From: Mesorhizobium sp. AR07 | GTDB lineage: Bacteria; Pseudomonadota; Alphaproteobacteria; Rhizobiales; Rhizobiaceae | Assembly: GCF_024746815.1 (NCBI RefSeq) | Contig: NZ_CP080525.1 | Span: forward strand, 5,884,501 to 5,948,500 | Direction of reading: 5' to 3' | Length of the DNA stretch: 64,000 nucleotides | Part shown: piece by piece, positions 53,949-63,581 of the stretch | Position numbering within the stretch: the first letter of the stretch is position 1 | How the letters are laid out: each line of letters opens with the position of its first letter | Notes under the pieces: model-generated | What the model was told of the DNA's origin: nothing | Seen by the model: only the letters and a program-made list of their open reading frames with translations | The model's database searches: none | Position numbers and translations under genes: made by a program

Positions 53949-56399
53949 ATGACCGAAAAACTCGTCATCATCGGCAACGGCATGGCCCCCGGGCGCATGC
54001 TGGAGCATCTGCTGGAGCAGGCGCCGGGTCGCTACACCGTCACCATCTTCAACGCCGAGCCACGGGTCAATTACGACCGCATCATGCTGTCGCCGGTGCT
54101 GTCGGGCGAAAAGGCCTATGAGGAAATCATCATCCACGGCGACGGCTGGTACATCGCCAACAACATCACCCTCTACAAGGGCCACAAAATCGTCGCCATC
54201 GATCGGGCGGCCAAGACCGTTACCTCCGACCACGGTGTCACCGAGCCCTACGACAAGCTTGTCATCGCCACCGGCTCGGTGCCGTTCATCATTCCGGTGC
54301 CGGGCCACAATCTGCCGGGCGTGCTGACCTATCGCGACCTCGACGATGTTCAGGCGATGATGCTGGCCGCCCAGTCGCGCGCCAAGGCCGTGGTCATCGG
54401 CGGCGGTCTGCTCGGGCTGGAGGCGGCTGCGGGTCTCAACGCTCAAGGCATGGACGTCACCGTTCTGCATGTCATGCCGACGCTGATGGAGCGCCAGCTC
54501 GATCCGGCTGCTGGCTGCCTGCTGCAGCGTGCGGTGGAGCAGCGCGGCATCAAGGTCATCACCAAGGCCAACACGCAGGCGATCACAGGCAACGGCAAGG
54601 TCGAGCAGGTGGAACTCGCCGACGGCACCATCATCCCGGCGACGCTGGTCGTCATGGCCGTCGGCATCAGGCCGAATGCGGCGCTGGCTAAAGAAGCGGG
54701 CATCGCCGTCAATCGCGGCATCGTCGTCGACGCCGGCATGCGCAGCAACGATCCCGACATCCACGCGCTCGGCGAATGCGCCGAGGTCAACGGCATGGTC
54801 TACGGGCTCGTCGCGCCGCTCTACGAGATGGCGCGCGTTGCCGCCAGCCAATTGGCCGGCAACGAGGCGGCGGCCTTCGTCCACATGGACACGCCGACCA
54901 AGCTCAAGGTCACCGGCATCGACCTGTTCTCGCTCGGCGACTTCGCCGAGGGCGAGGACAGGCAAGAGATCGTGCTGCGCGATGCCGCCGCCGGCGTCTA
55001 CAAGCGACTGGTGCTCAAGGACGACCGCATCATCGGCACGGTGCTCTATGGCGAGACGGCGGACGGCGCCTGGTTCAACGACCTGAAGAAGAAGCAGACC
55101 GACATATCGCAAATGCGCGACACGCTTATCTTCGGCCAGTCTTACCAGGGGGGTGCCCCGCTGGACCCTATGGCGGCCGTTGCAGCCTTGCCGGATGATG
55201 CGGAAATCTGCGGCTGCAACGGCGTCTGCAAGGGCAAGATCACGGGTGCGATCATGGCCAAGGGGCTGACCTCGCTCGACGATGTGCGTGCCCACACCAA
55301 GGCGTCCGCCTCCTGCGGCTCCTGCACCGGGCTGGTCGAAAAGCTGATGGTGCTGACCATCGGCGACAAATACAACCCGGCGGCGGTCCAGCCGATGTGC
55401 GGCTGCACGACGCTCGGCCATGACGAGGTGCGCCGGCTGATCATGGCCAAGCGCCTGAAGACCATTCCCGCCGTCATGCAGGAGCTGGAATGGACAACGT
55501 CCTGCGGCTGCGCCAAATGCCGGCCGGCGCTCAACTACTATCTCGTCTGCGACTGGCCGGACGACTATGCCGATGACTACCAGTCGCGCTTCATCAACGA
55601 GCGCGTCCACGCCAACATCCAGAAGGACGGCACCTATTCGGTGGTTCCGCGCATGTGGGGCGGCGTCACTAATGCCGCCGAACTGCGCGCCATCGCCGAT
55701 GTCGTCGACAAGTTCGAAATCCCGATGGTCAAGGTCACCGGCGGCCAGCGCATCGACATGCTGGGCATTCGCAAGGAGGACCTGCCGGCGGTGTGGGCCG
55801 ACCTTGGCCAGGCCGGCTTCGTCTCCGGCCATGCCTATGCCAAGGGCTTGCGCACCGTGAAGACCTGTGTCGGTTCGGATTGGTGCCGCTTCGGCACACA
55901 GGATTCGACGGGGCTCGGCATCCGCATCGAGAAATTCATGTGGGGGTCGTGGACCCCGGCCAAGGTCAAGATGGCGGTGTCGGGTTGCCCGCGCAACTGC
56001 GCCGAGGCGACCTGCAAGGATGTCGGCGTCATCTGCGTCGACAGTGGTTATGAAATCCACTTCGCCGGGGCGGCAGGCCTCGACATCAAGGGCACCGAGG
56101 TGCTCGGCCTCGTAAAGACAGAAGACGAGGCGCTGGAACATATCGTGGCGCTGACACAGATGTACCGCGAGCAGGGCCGCTATCTCGAACGCATCTACAA
56201 ATGGGCCAAGCGCATAGGCATCCCTGAGATCAAGCGCCAGATCATGGATGATGGCGAGAGGCGCAAGGCCTATTACGAGCGCTTCGTCTTCAGCCAGAAA
56301 TTCGCCCAGGTCGACCCGTGGTCGGAACGCGTTTCCGGCAAGGACAAGCACGAATTCCAGCCGATGGCTTCGGTCGGGTTTGCTCAGGCTGCGGAGTGA
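53949..56399 (+). CDS. nirB: Assimilatory nitrite reductase, large subunit
   Basis: An 816-residue cytoplasmic enzyme that reduces nitrite to ammonium with NADH. Domains in order: FAD/NAD oxidoreductase (1-~400), two BFD-type [2Fe-2S] regions (CGCNGVCKGK near 419 and the CGC pair at ~480-530), then sulfite/nitrite reductase halves with the siroheme/4Fe-4S cysteines in CVGSDWC and CPRNC (about 638-680). All cluster ligands are in place. The start is 4 bases after nrtD. Confidence 0.95.
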   Translation: MTEKLVIIGNGMAPGRMLEHLLEQAPGRYTVTIFNAEPRVNYDRIMLSPVLSGEKAYEEIIIHGDGWYIANNITLYKGHKIVAIDRAAKTVTSDHGVTEPYDKLVIATGSVPFIIPVPGHNLPGVLTYRDLDDVQAMMLAAQSRAKAVVIGGGLLGLEAAAGLNAQGMDVTVLHVMPTLMERQLDPAAGCLLQRAVEQRGIKVITKANTQAITGNGKVEQVELADGTIIPATLVVMAVGIRPNAALAKEAGIAVNRGIVVDAGMRSNDPDIHALGECAEVNGMVYGLVAPLYEMARVAASQLAGNEAAAFVHMDTPTKLKVTGIDLFSLGDFAEGEDRQEIVLRDAAAGVYKRLVLKDDRIIGTVLYGETADGAWFNDLKKKQTDISQMRDTLIFGQSYQGGAPLDPMAAVAALPDDAEICGCNGVCKGKITGAIMAKGLTSLDDVRAHTKASASCGSCTGLVEKLMVLTIGDKYNPAAVQPMCGCTTLGHDEVRRLIMAKRLKTIPAVMQELEWTTSCGCAKCRPALNYYLVCDWPDDYADDYQSRFINERVHANIQKDGTYSVVPRMWGGVTNAAELRAIADVVDKFEIPMVKVTGGQRIDMLGIRKEDLPAVWADLGQAGFVSGHAYAKGLRTVKTCVGSDWCRFGTQDSTGLGIRIEKFMWGSWTPAKVKMAVSGCPRNCAEATCKDVGVICVDSGYEIHFAGAAGLDIKGTEVLGLVKTEDEALEHIVALTQMYREQGRYLERIYKWAKRIGIPEIKRQIMDDGERRKAYYERFVFSQKFAQVDPWSERVSGKDKHEFQPMASVGFAQAAE

Positions 56400-56734
56400 T
56401 GGAGATGAACTGGATCGCCATCGGTTCCCTCTCGGACATTCCGCGCCGTGGCGCGCGCTGTGTCGATACGCCGGAAGGCAAGGTGGCGGTCTTCCGCACC
56501 CAGGACGATCAGGTCTATGCCATCGACGACCATTGCCCGCACAAAAGCGGGCCGCTCAGCCAGGGCATCGTGCACGGCACGGCGGTGACTTGCCCCTTGC
56601 ACAATTGGGTGATCTCGCTGGAGACCGGCAGGGCGCTCGGTGCCGACGAGGGCGTGGTGCGTACCATCCCTGTGCGGATCGAGGGTGAGCACCTGTTCAT
56701 TGCGCTGGAAGCGCTGGCCAGCCGCGCGGCCTGA
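56399..56734 (+). CDS. nirD: Nitrite reductase small subunit
   Basis: A 111-residue Rieske-fold subunit of NirBD. Unlike many NirD proteins it keeps the cluster ligands: Cys46-x-His48 and Cys65-x2-His68 (CPH and CPLH), so it probably carries a [2Fe-2S] centre. The start ATG overlaps the nirB stop (TGATG), coupling their translation; a second ATG two codons on is possible. Confidence 0.9.
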   Translation: MEMNWIAIGSLSDIPRRGARCVDTPEGKVAVFRTQDDQVYAIDDHCPHKSGPLSQGIVHGTAVTCPLHNWVISLETGRALGADEGVVRTIPVRIEGEHLFIALEALASRAA

Positions 56735-56738
56735 ACAC

Positions 56739-59630
56739 ATGGCGATTGACGAAGCGCGCGAGGTGAGGACCACTTGCCCCTATTGCGGGGTGGGTTGCGG
56801 CGTGCTGGCGAAGGTCGCCGCGGACGGTGAGGTCAGCGTCCGCGGCGACCCCGACCATCCGGCGAATTTCGGCCGGCTCTGTTCCAAGGGTTCGGCGCTG
56901 GCCGAGACCATCGATCTCGACGGCAGGCTGCTTTATCCGGAGATCCATGGCCGCCGCACTAACTGGGACGATGCGCTCGACCTCGTCGCCTCCACCTTCT
57001 CGCGAACCATCGCAGAACATGGACCGGATGCGGTCGCCTTCTACGTCTCCGGCCAATTGCTGACCGAGGACTATTATGTCGCCAACAAGCTGATGAAAGG
57101 CTTCATCGGCTCGGCCAACATCGACACCAATTCGCGCCTGTGCATGGCCTCGTCGGTGGCCGGCCATCGACGCGCCTTCGGCTCCGACACGGTGCCGTGC
57201 AATTACGAGGACCTGGAACTCGCCGATCTCATCGTGCTGGTCGGCTCCAACCTCGCCTGGTGCCACCCTGTGCTCTATCAACGTATTGCCGCCGCCCGGG
57301 AAAAACGGCCAGGGATGAAGATCGTCTTGGTCGATCCACGCCGCACCATGACTGCCGACATCGCCGACATGCATCTGGCGATCGCGCCGGATGGTGACGT
57401 CGCTCTGTTCACCGGGCTGCTCGCCTATCTCGCCGAACACGACGCTCTGGATGACGCCTATATCGCAGCCCACACAACAGGCTCTATGGAAGCCTTGTCC
57501 GCTGCGGCCGAGCTCGACCTTGCCAGCATAGCTGCTGCCACCGGGTTGAGCGAGGACGAGTTGGAGCGCTTCTACGGTCTGTTTGCCGCCGCTGCAAAGA
57601 CCGTCACCGTCTACAGCCAGGGCGTCAATCAGTCATCTTCGGGCACCGACAAGGTCAACGCCATCATCAGCTGCCATCTCGCCACCGGCCGCATCGGCAG
57701 ACCGGGGGCAGGGCCGTTTTCGGTGACCGGCCAGCCCAACGCCATGGGCGGCCGCGAGGTCGGCGGCATGGCCAACATGCTTGCCGCCCATATGGAAATC
57801 GAAAACCTCGACCATCGCGACCGCGTGCAGCGCTTCTGGAACGCGCCTGCGGTTGCCGAAAAGCCCGGCCTGAAGGCGGTCGAGATGTTTCAGGGCGTGG
57901 CCGACGGGCGCATCAAGGCTCTGTGGATCATGGCCACGAACCCGGTCGATTCGATGCCGGATGCCGATGCCGTCGAAGCGGCGATCAAGGCCTGCCCGTT
58001 CGTCGTGGTGTCGGACGTGCTGGCCGAGACCGACACGGTCCGCCACGCCCATGTCCGGCTGCCCGCCGCAGCATGGGGCGAGAAAGACGGCACGGTCACC
58101 AATTCGGAGCGCCGCATCTCGCGCCAGCGCAGCTTTCTGGCCGTGCCCGGCGAGGCGCGGCCCGACTGGCAGATCATCGCGGAAGTCGGCAAGCGGATGG
58201 GTTTTGCCGAGGCATTTTCGCATGCGTCGTCGTCGGAGGTTTTCGCCGAACATGCCGCCCTGTCGGGGTTCGAAAATGACGGTGCGCGGGATTTCGATAT
58301 CGGCGCTTATGCTGATGTCGATGGAGAAGACTACGAAGCGATGGCGCCTTTCCAATGGCCTGCACCGAGCCAAGACACCCCCCTCTGGCCTGCCGGCCAT
58401 CTCCCCCGCAAGGGGGGAGATCGGATGTCGCATCCGCTTTCGCCAATCCTCAACGTGGGAGAAAAAGCAGGGACGACGAAACTGCCAATCTCCCCCCTTG
58501 AGGGGGAGATGGCCGGCAGGCCAGAGGGGGGTGTCCAAGCGGGACATTCGTTAGAAGAGCATGTCCGGGCTGAGCAGAGGCTGGAAGGTGACGTCAACAC
58601 TCCTTCCATCACCCGCTTTTTCGCCAACGGTAATTTCTACACGCCCGACCGCAAGGGACGCTTCATCGCCATCCGCCCCACCGTCGAAACCCGCACCAGC
58701 CCGGACTATCCGCTCATCCTCAACACCGGCAGGGTTCGCGACCACTGGCACACCTTGACGCGCACCGGCAAAAGCCCGCGTCTGTCCCAGCACATCGCCG
58801 AGCCATTCGTCGAAATCCATCCACTGGATGCCGCGCAATACGAGATCGGTGACGCCGACATTGCGCGCGTCTCCAGCCCGCGCGGCGAGGTGTTGGTTCG
58901 TGCGTTGGTCACATCTCGTCAGCGGCAGGGCAGCCTGTTTGCACCGATGCACTGGACCGACCAGTTCGCCGCCAAGGCCCGGCTCGACGTACTCACCGCG
59001 CAACTCACCGATCCGTTCTCCGGTCAGCCGGCGCTGAAACACGTCGCGGCTCGCATTGAGAAATTCGCCGCAAAGGCCTTCGGCTTCGCCGTGACACGGC
59101 AACATCCCGAACCGGCGGCTGCGGCCTATTGGGCGGTTGCCAGATGCCGGGGCGGCTGGCGGGTCGAGCTTGCTTTTGGCGACGACGATATCGACTGGGC
59201 AGTTTTCGCCGGGTCGTTGTTTGTTGCGTCTCCGCAGGTTGAAATGCTCGCCTATCACGACCGCGACGCCGGCCAGCATCGCATCGCCGCATTTGACGGC
59301 GACAAATTGTTGGGCGCTTTGTTCGTCGGCCCTCAGCCCGTCGCCGTGTCACGTGGCTGGGCTGCGGAACAATTGAATGCCGATCATGCCGACCGGCGCG
59401 GGAGGCTTGCGATCGTGGCTGGGCGACCCGGCGGGAATCGCGTCGACCGTGGTGCTATCGTCTGCTCCTGCTTCGGCGTCGGCGCCAATCAGATCGCGGA
59501 AGCGGTGCGCTGCGGCTGCGCCAGCGTAGAGGCAATCGGCGCAGCCCTTGATGCTGGAACGAATTGCGGCTCTTGCCGTGCTGAGATCAGGATCATCGTC
59601 GACGCACAACGTCTTCAAGCAGCGGAGTGA
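56739..59630 (+). CDS. nasA: Assimilatory nitrate reductase with in-frame repeat insertion
   Basis: A 963-residue molybdenum enzyme reducing nitrate to nitrite. N-terminal 4Fe-4S ligands are Cys13, 16, 20 and 48. The bis-MGD body follows, and a C-terminal BFD-type [2Fe-2S] domain (CSCFGVGANQI, then CGSC) takes electrons. Residues 546-599 are the translation of a family A palindromic repeat (58374-58535), inserted between APFQWPAPSQ and the TRFFANGNFYTPD region without breaking the frame, which explains the extra length over the ~890 usual. It may form a loop outside the fold; whether the enzyme works is unknown. The start is 4 bases after nirD. Confidence 0.92.
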   Translation: MAIDEAREVRTTCPYCGVGCGVLAKVAADGEVSVRGDPDHPANFGRLCSKGSALAETIDLDGRLLYPEIHGRRTNWDDALDLVASTFSRTIAEHGPDAVAFYVSGQLLTEDYYVANKLMKGFIGSANIDTNSRLCMASSVAGHRRAFGSDTVPCNYEDLELADLIVLVGSNLAWCHPVLYQRIAAAREKRPGMKIVLVDPRRTMTADIADMHLAIAPDGDVALFTGLLAYLAEHDALDDAYIAAHTTGSMEALSAAAELDLASIAAATGLSEDELERFYGLFAAAAKTVTVYSQGVNQSSSGTDKVNAIISCHLATGRIGRPGAGPFSVTGQPNAMGGREVGGMANMLAAHMEIENLDHRDRVQRFWNAPAVAEKPGLKAVEMFQGVADGRIKALWIMATNPVDSMPDADAVEAAIKACPFVVVSDVLAETDTVRHAHVRLPAAAWGEKDGTVTNSERRISRQRSFLAVPGEARPDWQIIAEVGKRMGFAEAFSHASSSEVFAEHAALSGFENDGARDFDIGAYADVDGEDYEAMAPFQWPAPSQDTPLWPAGHLPRKGGDRMSHPLSPILNVGEKAGTTKLPISPLEGEMAGRPEGGVQAGHSLEEHVRAEQRLEGDVNTPSITRFFANGNFYTPDRKGRFIAIRPTVETRTSPDYPLILNTGRVRDHWHTLTRTGKSPRLSQHIAEPFVEIHPLDAAQYEIGDADIARVSSPRGEVLVRALVTSRQRQGSLFAPMHWTDQFAAKARLDVLTAQLTDPFSGQPALKHVAARIEKFAAKAFGFAVTRQHPEPAAAAYWAVARCRGGWRVELAFGDDDIDWAVFAGSLFVASPQVEMLAYHDRDAGQHRIAAFDGDKLLGALFVGPQPVAVSRGWAAEQLNADHADRRGRLAIVAGRPGGNRVDRGAIVCSCFGVGANQIAEAVRCGCASVEAIGAALDAGTNCGSCRAEIRIIVDAQRLQAAE
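58374..58535. repeat. Family A palindromic repeat inside nasA
   Basis: A 162-bp element (54 codons) has 34-bp perfect inverted ends reading GACACCCCCCTCTGGCCTGC and onward, and inner GGGGGGAGAT/ATCTCCCCCC arms. Copies of the family lie in intergenic DNA at 14686 and 22652. The length is divisible by three and the reading frame has no stop. Confidence 0.9.
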
Positions 59631-59985
59631 CCAGCGCCAGTGCCTGCCGCGAATGGCCCGGAGCGAGACCATACGGAACAATGCGGGAAGATTTTTGATT
59701 TTGGCCAACGAAAAAGCCAATGAAATCAACAGCCTTGGTATATCCTCCGGGCCTACCGTGACCATTGATTTCGCAGCTAGAAAATGCGCTAGTTAGTGCG
59801 GTGACAGCCATCCCTGCTGGACGGGCCGGGCTTGGAACGAGGACTCGTTCTTCGACAGGGAGTTCGATGACGTCGTTACGAAGGCTCCGTCGGTCGCCGA
59901 TGCCGCCGCGTTTTGCTCGCTCGCCCGACAGGCTCCACATTTCGAATTTTTAGGATGCCATCTGAAAATGAAGGCAGCCGTCCCT
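59631..59985. other. No supported gene after nasA
   Basis: This 355-base gap separates the converging nasA and ABC ATPase genes. Short frames on both strands lack homology. A siroheme synthase gene, often found after nasA in this type of operon, is absent. Confidence 0.6.
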
Positions 59986-60741
59986 CTACGCTGGTTGCCG
60001 TGACAAGTTTCTGTCGTGCCCGGTCAGCAGTTCGACCAAGCTGTCTTCAAATGTGTCGAGATCGGCGCCGAGATCCTGCGCGGGGCCGGTGAACACGAGT
60101 TTGCCTGTGGCGATGACGCTGATCTGAGTGCACAGAGTGCGAATCTCCTGTGCATCGTGGCTGCTCAGGAACGTCGTGACGGCCTCGCTGGAGGCAAGGT
60201 CCCGCAACAGTTTCCATGTCTCCCGCTTGGCCGGCAGGTCCAGGCCACGTGTCGGTTCGTCCAGGAACAGCACTTTTGGGCTTCCCAGCAGGGCGCGTGC
60301 GATTTCCACGCGGCGCTTCATGCCCGTGCTGTAGGTTCCGATCAACTTGCCGCGGAATTGCTCCGCCAACCCCACACTGGTCAAACACCGCTCGACCGTG
60401 TCGCGGACATCCTCGATACCCCGGATACGGGCGAAGTAAGCAAGGTATTCGCGGGCCGTCCAATCCGATTGGCTCTCACTCGTCTCGTCGCTGACAAGAC
60501 CGATAAGCTTGCGGACAGCGAGTGGCTCCGATGCGATGTCGTGACCCCATAGTTTCGCACTGCCCCTTGTCGGTGGGAGCAGGGTCGTGAGCATTCGGAT
60601 GGTCGTCGTCTTGCCCGCCCCATTGAGGCCGAGAAAGCCGTAGAGTTGGCCCTTTTCTACTTTGATGCTGATCTCATTGACCGCGACAAGGGAACCGAAG
60701 CTGCGCGTCAGGCCGGTCGTTTCGAGGGCTAGCTCAGTCAT
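59986..60741 (-). CDS. ABC exporter ATP-binding protein
   Basis: A 251-residue ATPase of the ABC-2 exporter type. Walker A GLNGAGKTT (about 42-50), signature YSTGMKRRVEIARALL (about 136-151), Walker B VLFLDEPTRGLD and the switch His in FLSSHDAQEI are present. It overlaps the permease gene stop by 4 bases (ATGA), so the start at MTELALETTG is firm. The substrate is unknown. Confidence 0.9.
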   Translation of the reverse strand: MTELALETTGLTRSFGSLVAVNEISIKVEKGQLYGFLGLNGAGKTTTIRMLTTLLPPTRGSAKLWGHDIASEPLAVRKLIGLVSDETSESQSDWTAREYLAYFARIRGIEDVRDTVERCLTSVGLAEQFRGKLIGTYSTGMKRRVEIARALLGSPKVLFLDEPTRGLDLPAKRETWKLLRDLASSEAVTTFLSSHDAQEIRTLCTQISVIATGKLVFTGPAQDLGADLDTFEDSLVELLTGHDRNLSRQPA

Positions 60742-62180
60742 CGCGTTCGTCTCCAGCGCGTGAACATTGCAAGGAAGCACAAAAGGGGAAGGACGGCGCC
60801 GATGCCCGCCATCTCGGCAAGCGCGTTGGGCACGTGTGCCTCGACTGCCGCCCTGGCATTAATCGTGTTTGCCTGAGGGCTGCCATCCACAAGGTACGTG
60901 GCGTTGACATCGATCGGATAGCGTATGCCGCCTATATCCCAAGGCCGGTTTGGAAACAGGCTGATGGGAATACGGGCGACCCATCCCGTTTCGACGTGAT
61001 GTCCTCCCGCATCCGCAGGCCCGATGCCTGGTGGATAGGTTCGCGTCTCGAGAGTTTGCAACATGTTGGAAAGAGCTCCCGGCGGGACTTGGACGTCCAG
61101 CCCGCTCTGGCCCGTGACCTGGATTTCCAACCGCGTCAGTCGTTGCTTGCTGTCGACTGGCAGGAACAGCAGGAGATCCTGACGGGTTGCCTGTCCGGTC
61201 GGCAGCGAAGGCCATTGGTCACGGTTGAGAAGGGTGTCGCAGCAAGCCGTGGGAGCGGGCTCATTCGGGTTGACGAGTGCAAGTGTGCCACCGCCCCGCA
61301 AGAACAGCCCCGGTATGTCCGGGGCACCGTTTTGGGGTGGCGCATCCTTGTTATAATTGGTGTCGCCGAAGAGCGCGGGGATCAGGACCAACGCAGCGAG
61401 CCCAAGCCCGATAATCATGCGCTGACCCGGGGAGGCTTCCCAGGATTCGACGCCCTGTGCCCGCAGGAATATCCACGCAGCCAGCCCAAATGATCCAACC
61501 ACGATCAGGCACAGGCAAATCCATGTCATGGTCGTCGAAGCGGGAATGGCACTGGTGGCCAGGGTAAACCCCAGCCCGTTCTTGAGGAGCACGAGGGGGC
61601 TGGTCAGGGCAACGTGACCTGTGGCAGTCGCGCCATACCCTCGAGTGACCAGCAGTTCCTGCAACGGCACCAGCACGGCGTATACAAGCATCACCCCAAC
61701 GCCCGTGGCGACGGGTGGCGCCACGCTTCGTCCGATGAACAATACGCCAATAAGGGTGCCGACGGCGACACAGACGAGCAGAATTCCGGGCGTCCAAACA
61801 AGGTAGCGGTTCAACAGGAAAGGCATGCCGACATTGGCCACGTAAACGGCAGCCAGGGGCGCAATCGCGAGATAGTATGCAGCCGCCAGCGTCAGGATGA
61901 CGAGAATCTTTGCGACAAACCAATTCTGCCGGTCCACCGGCGCGGTAAAGACGCTTTCCACAAAACGGTTGGCGCGCGGGCTTGCGATCATTCCGGCCGC
62001 CAACGGCAGGAAACAGACGGGTGCAAGGAAGTAACCGATAGTGCCGTAACCGTCGAGCCAGCTATCCTGGGTGGCCACGGCAGCAAGGCCTCCCAAGCCC
62101 AGAAGGACAATCGCCACGCCCATCCATGCGAAACGCCCCCGCATGACGGCCCGCAGTTCTTCCTTATACAATGTTAGCAT
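60738..62180 (-). CDS. ABC exporter permease with large extracytoplasmic domain
   Basis: A 480-residue membrane protein. Six or so hydrophobic segments lie in the first ~280 residues, then a ~180-residue soluble region (about 275-450) faces the periplasm, then a final membrane segment near 455-475. The split resembles ABC-2-type permeases of the Gld/Nos kind. AGGAGACAGGAG lies before the ATG at 62180; MEGDRSAM seven codons upstream is an alternative. Function and substrate are not evident. Confidence 0.8.
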   Translation of the reverse strand: MLTLYKEELRAVMRGRFAWMGVAIVLLGLGGLAAVATQDSWLDGYGTIGYFLAPVCFLPLAAGMIASPRANRFVESVFTAPVDRQNWFVAKILVILTLAAAYYLAIAPLAAVYVANVGMPFLLNRYLVWTPGILLVCVAVGTLIGVLFIGRSVAPPVATGVGVMLVYAVLVPLQELLVTRGYGATATGHVALTSPLVLLKNGLGFTLATSAIPASTTMTWICLCLIVVGSFGLAAWIFLRAQGVESWEASPGQRMIIGLGLAALVLIPALFGDTNYNKDAPPQNGAPDIPGLFLRGGGTLALVNPNEPAPTACCDTLLNRDQWPSLPTGQATRQDLLLFLPVDSKQRLTRLEIQVTGQSGLDVQVPPGALSNMLQTLETRTYPPGIGPADAGGHHVETGWVARIPISLFPNRPWDIGGIRYPIDVNATYLVDGSPQANTINARAAVEAHVPNALAEMAGIGAVLPLLCFLAMFTRWRRTR

Positions 62181-62285
62181 GGCGCTCCTGTCTCCTTCCA
62201 TCTCGCGAATGAGGTCCGCCGGTGGGCTCGCCCCGGAGAAGCGCGTCGAACGTCTGGCACAAGGCTGACATTGTTCGATCACCCA

Positions 62286-63581
62286 TCATGACGTTGTCGC
62301 GGACATGTGGCCGTCGGCGTGCTTCAATTCGCAAAACTCAACCTCGAAGGAGGTGCCGCCGCCCGGCCTTGCAACACAACGGACATCGCCGTTGTGGTGC
62401 CTCGCGATCTGCCTCACAAGGGCAAGGCCAAGACCGACGCCCCCTTCCTGTTCGCGCGTTCCGGCCGGGCGGTAAAATGGTTCGAAGATCCGTTCGCGCT
62501 CCTCGACGGCGACGCCGGGGCCTCGGTCGCACACAGAAAGCTTGATTGCTCCACCTCGACGCGCCAACGACACGTCAATGGCGGTGCCGCCGCCATAGCG
62601 ACGGGCATTGTCGAGCAGGTTGCGGACAAGCCGACGCAGCAGCCGAGGCTCGCCGAAGACCGTGACAGGCTCCCCTTCGAGCGAAGCATCGGCCGCCGCG
62701 CACTCCTCGGCGGTGATCGCCAGCAGATCGACCGGGTGCATTTCGGTCACGATTTCGAGCGTCTCGAGGCGGCTGGCCAGCAGGATCTCGCCAACAAGCC
62801 CGTCCAGTTCGGCAATGTTGCTTTCGAACTCCTGCTGCAGCCATTTGTCGGCCTGCGGCTGTAGCATTTCCGCGCCCATTCGCAGGCGCGCAAGCGGAGA
62901 ACGCAATTCATGCGAGGCGTTGGCGAGGAGCGTTTTATGGGCGGACAGCAGCTCGCTGATGCGCTCCGCCATCCGGTTGAAACTGTCGGCGAGCGCCGCG
63001 ACTTCGTCCTTGCCGGAGACGTCGACGCGGCTCGACAGGTCTCCAGCGCCGAATCCGTCGACCGCTTTCTTCAATCCTTCCACGCGTCGGGTTAGGCGGC
63101 GCGTGATGGGATAGGCGCCAATTGCTACCGCAACGAGCGTGGCGCCAAGCAACAGGAATACGCTCGGGATTGGCTCGTCGTAATCAGTGGGACGGCGGAG
63201 CACCAGCACGCGCCCGTCAGAGAGTGCAAGTGTCCAAACCCAACCGTCGAGCGTAAGCCGTTCTTTGAAACTCCTGCCTTTCGCGTGTTCTGGCGGAGGA
63301 AGTGGTGCGCCCACCGAAGCGACGGACGTTCCGTCCGGGGAAAAGACGGCGATATCGGCCCGCCCCAGCCGCTTTTGGAGTTGAAGCAGCGTGGCTGCGA
63401 GGTCCGAGGGCACGGCGGTGGATGCAGACATGGCGACCTCGGCCAATGCGGTGTCGATCCCGACGCGATTTCCGGTCTGAACCTCTCCCAGCACATAACG
63501 CCACAGCAATCCGGCGAGCACGGCGAATACGCAAAGGCTCAGCAGCAGAGCGGCGTAGATATGCTGGTAAAGGCGTCTCAT
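62286..63581 (-). CDS. Sensor histidine kinase
   Basis: A 431-residue membrane kinase. Two membrane segments (about 10-30 and 138-157) flank a ~105-residue periplasmic sensor, followed by a HAMP domain (about 160-212), the phospho-acceptor His224 in NASHELRSPL and an ATPase domain with NLLDNARRYG, DRGPGV and GGVGLGLAL. It overlaps the regulator gene by 4 bases. It is CpxA/EnvZ-like in layout. The ABC exporter genes follow on the same strand 105 bases on, so it may sense the substance exported or envelope stress. Confidence 0.93.
   Translation of the reverse strand: MRRLYQHIYAALLLSLCVFAVLAGLLWRYVLGEVQTGNRVGIDTALAEVAMSASTAVPSDLAATLLQLQKRLGRADIAVFSPDGTSVASVGAPLPPPEHAKGRSFKERLTLDGWVWTLALSDGRVLVLRRPTDYDEPIPSVFLLLGATLVAVAIGAYPITRRLTRRVEGLKKAVDGFGAGDLSSRVDVSGKDEVAALADSFNRMAERISELLSAHKTLLANASHELRSPLARLRMGAEMLQPQADKWLQQEFESNIAELDGLVGEILLASRLETLEIVTEMHPVDLLAITAEECAAADASLEGEPVTVFGEPRLLRRLVRNLLDNARRYGGGTAIDVSLARRGGAIKLSVCDRGPGVAVEERERIFEPFYRPAGTREQEGGVGLGLALVRQIARHHNGDVRCVARPGGGTSFEVEFCELKHADGHMSATTS

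Noticed and set aside
59593..59940. Minus-strand frame of 115 residues after nasA
   Set aside because: It overlaps the nasA end and has no recognisable domain; composition looks like a shadow.
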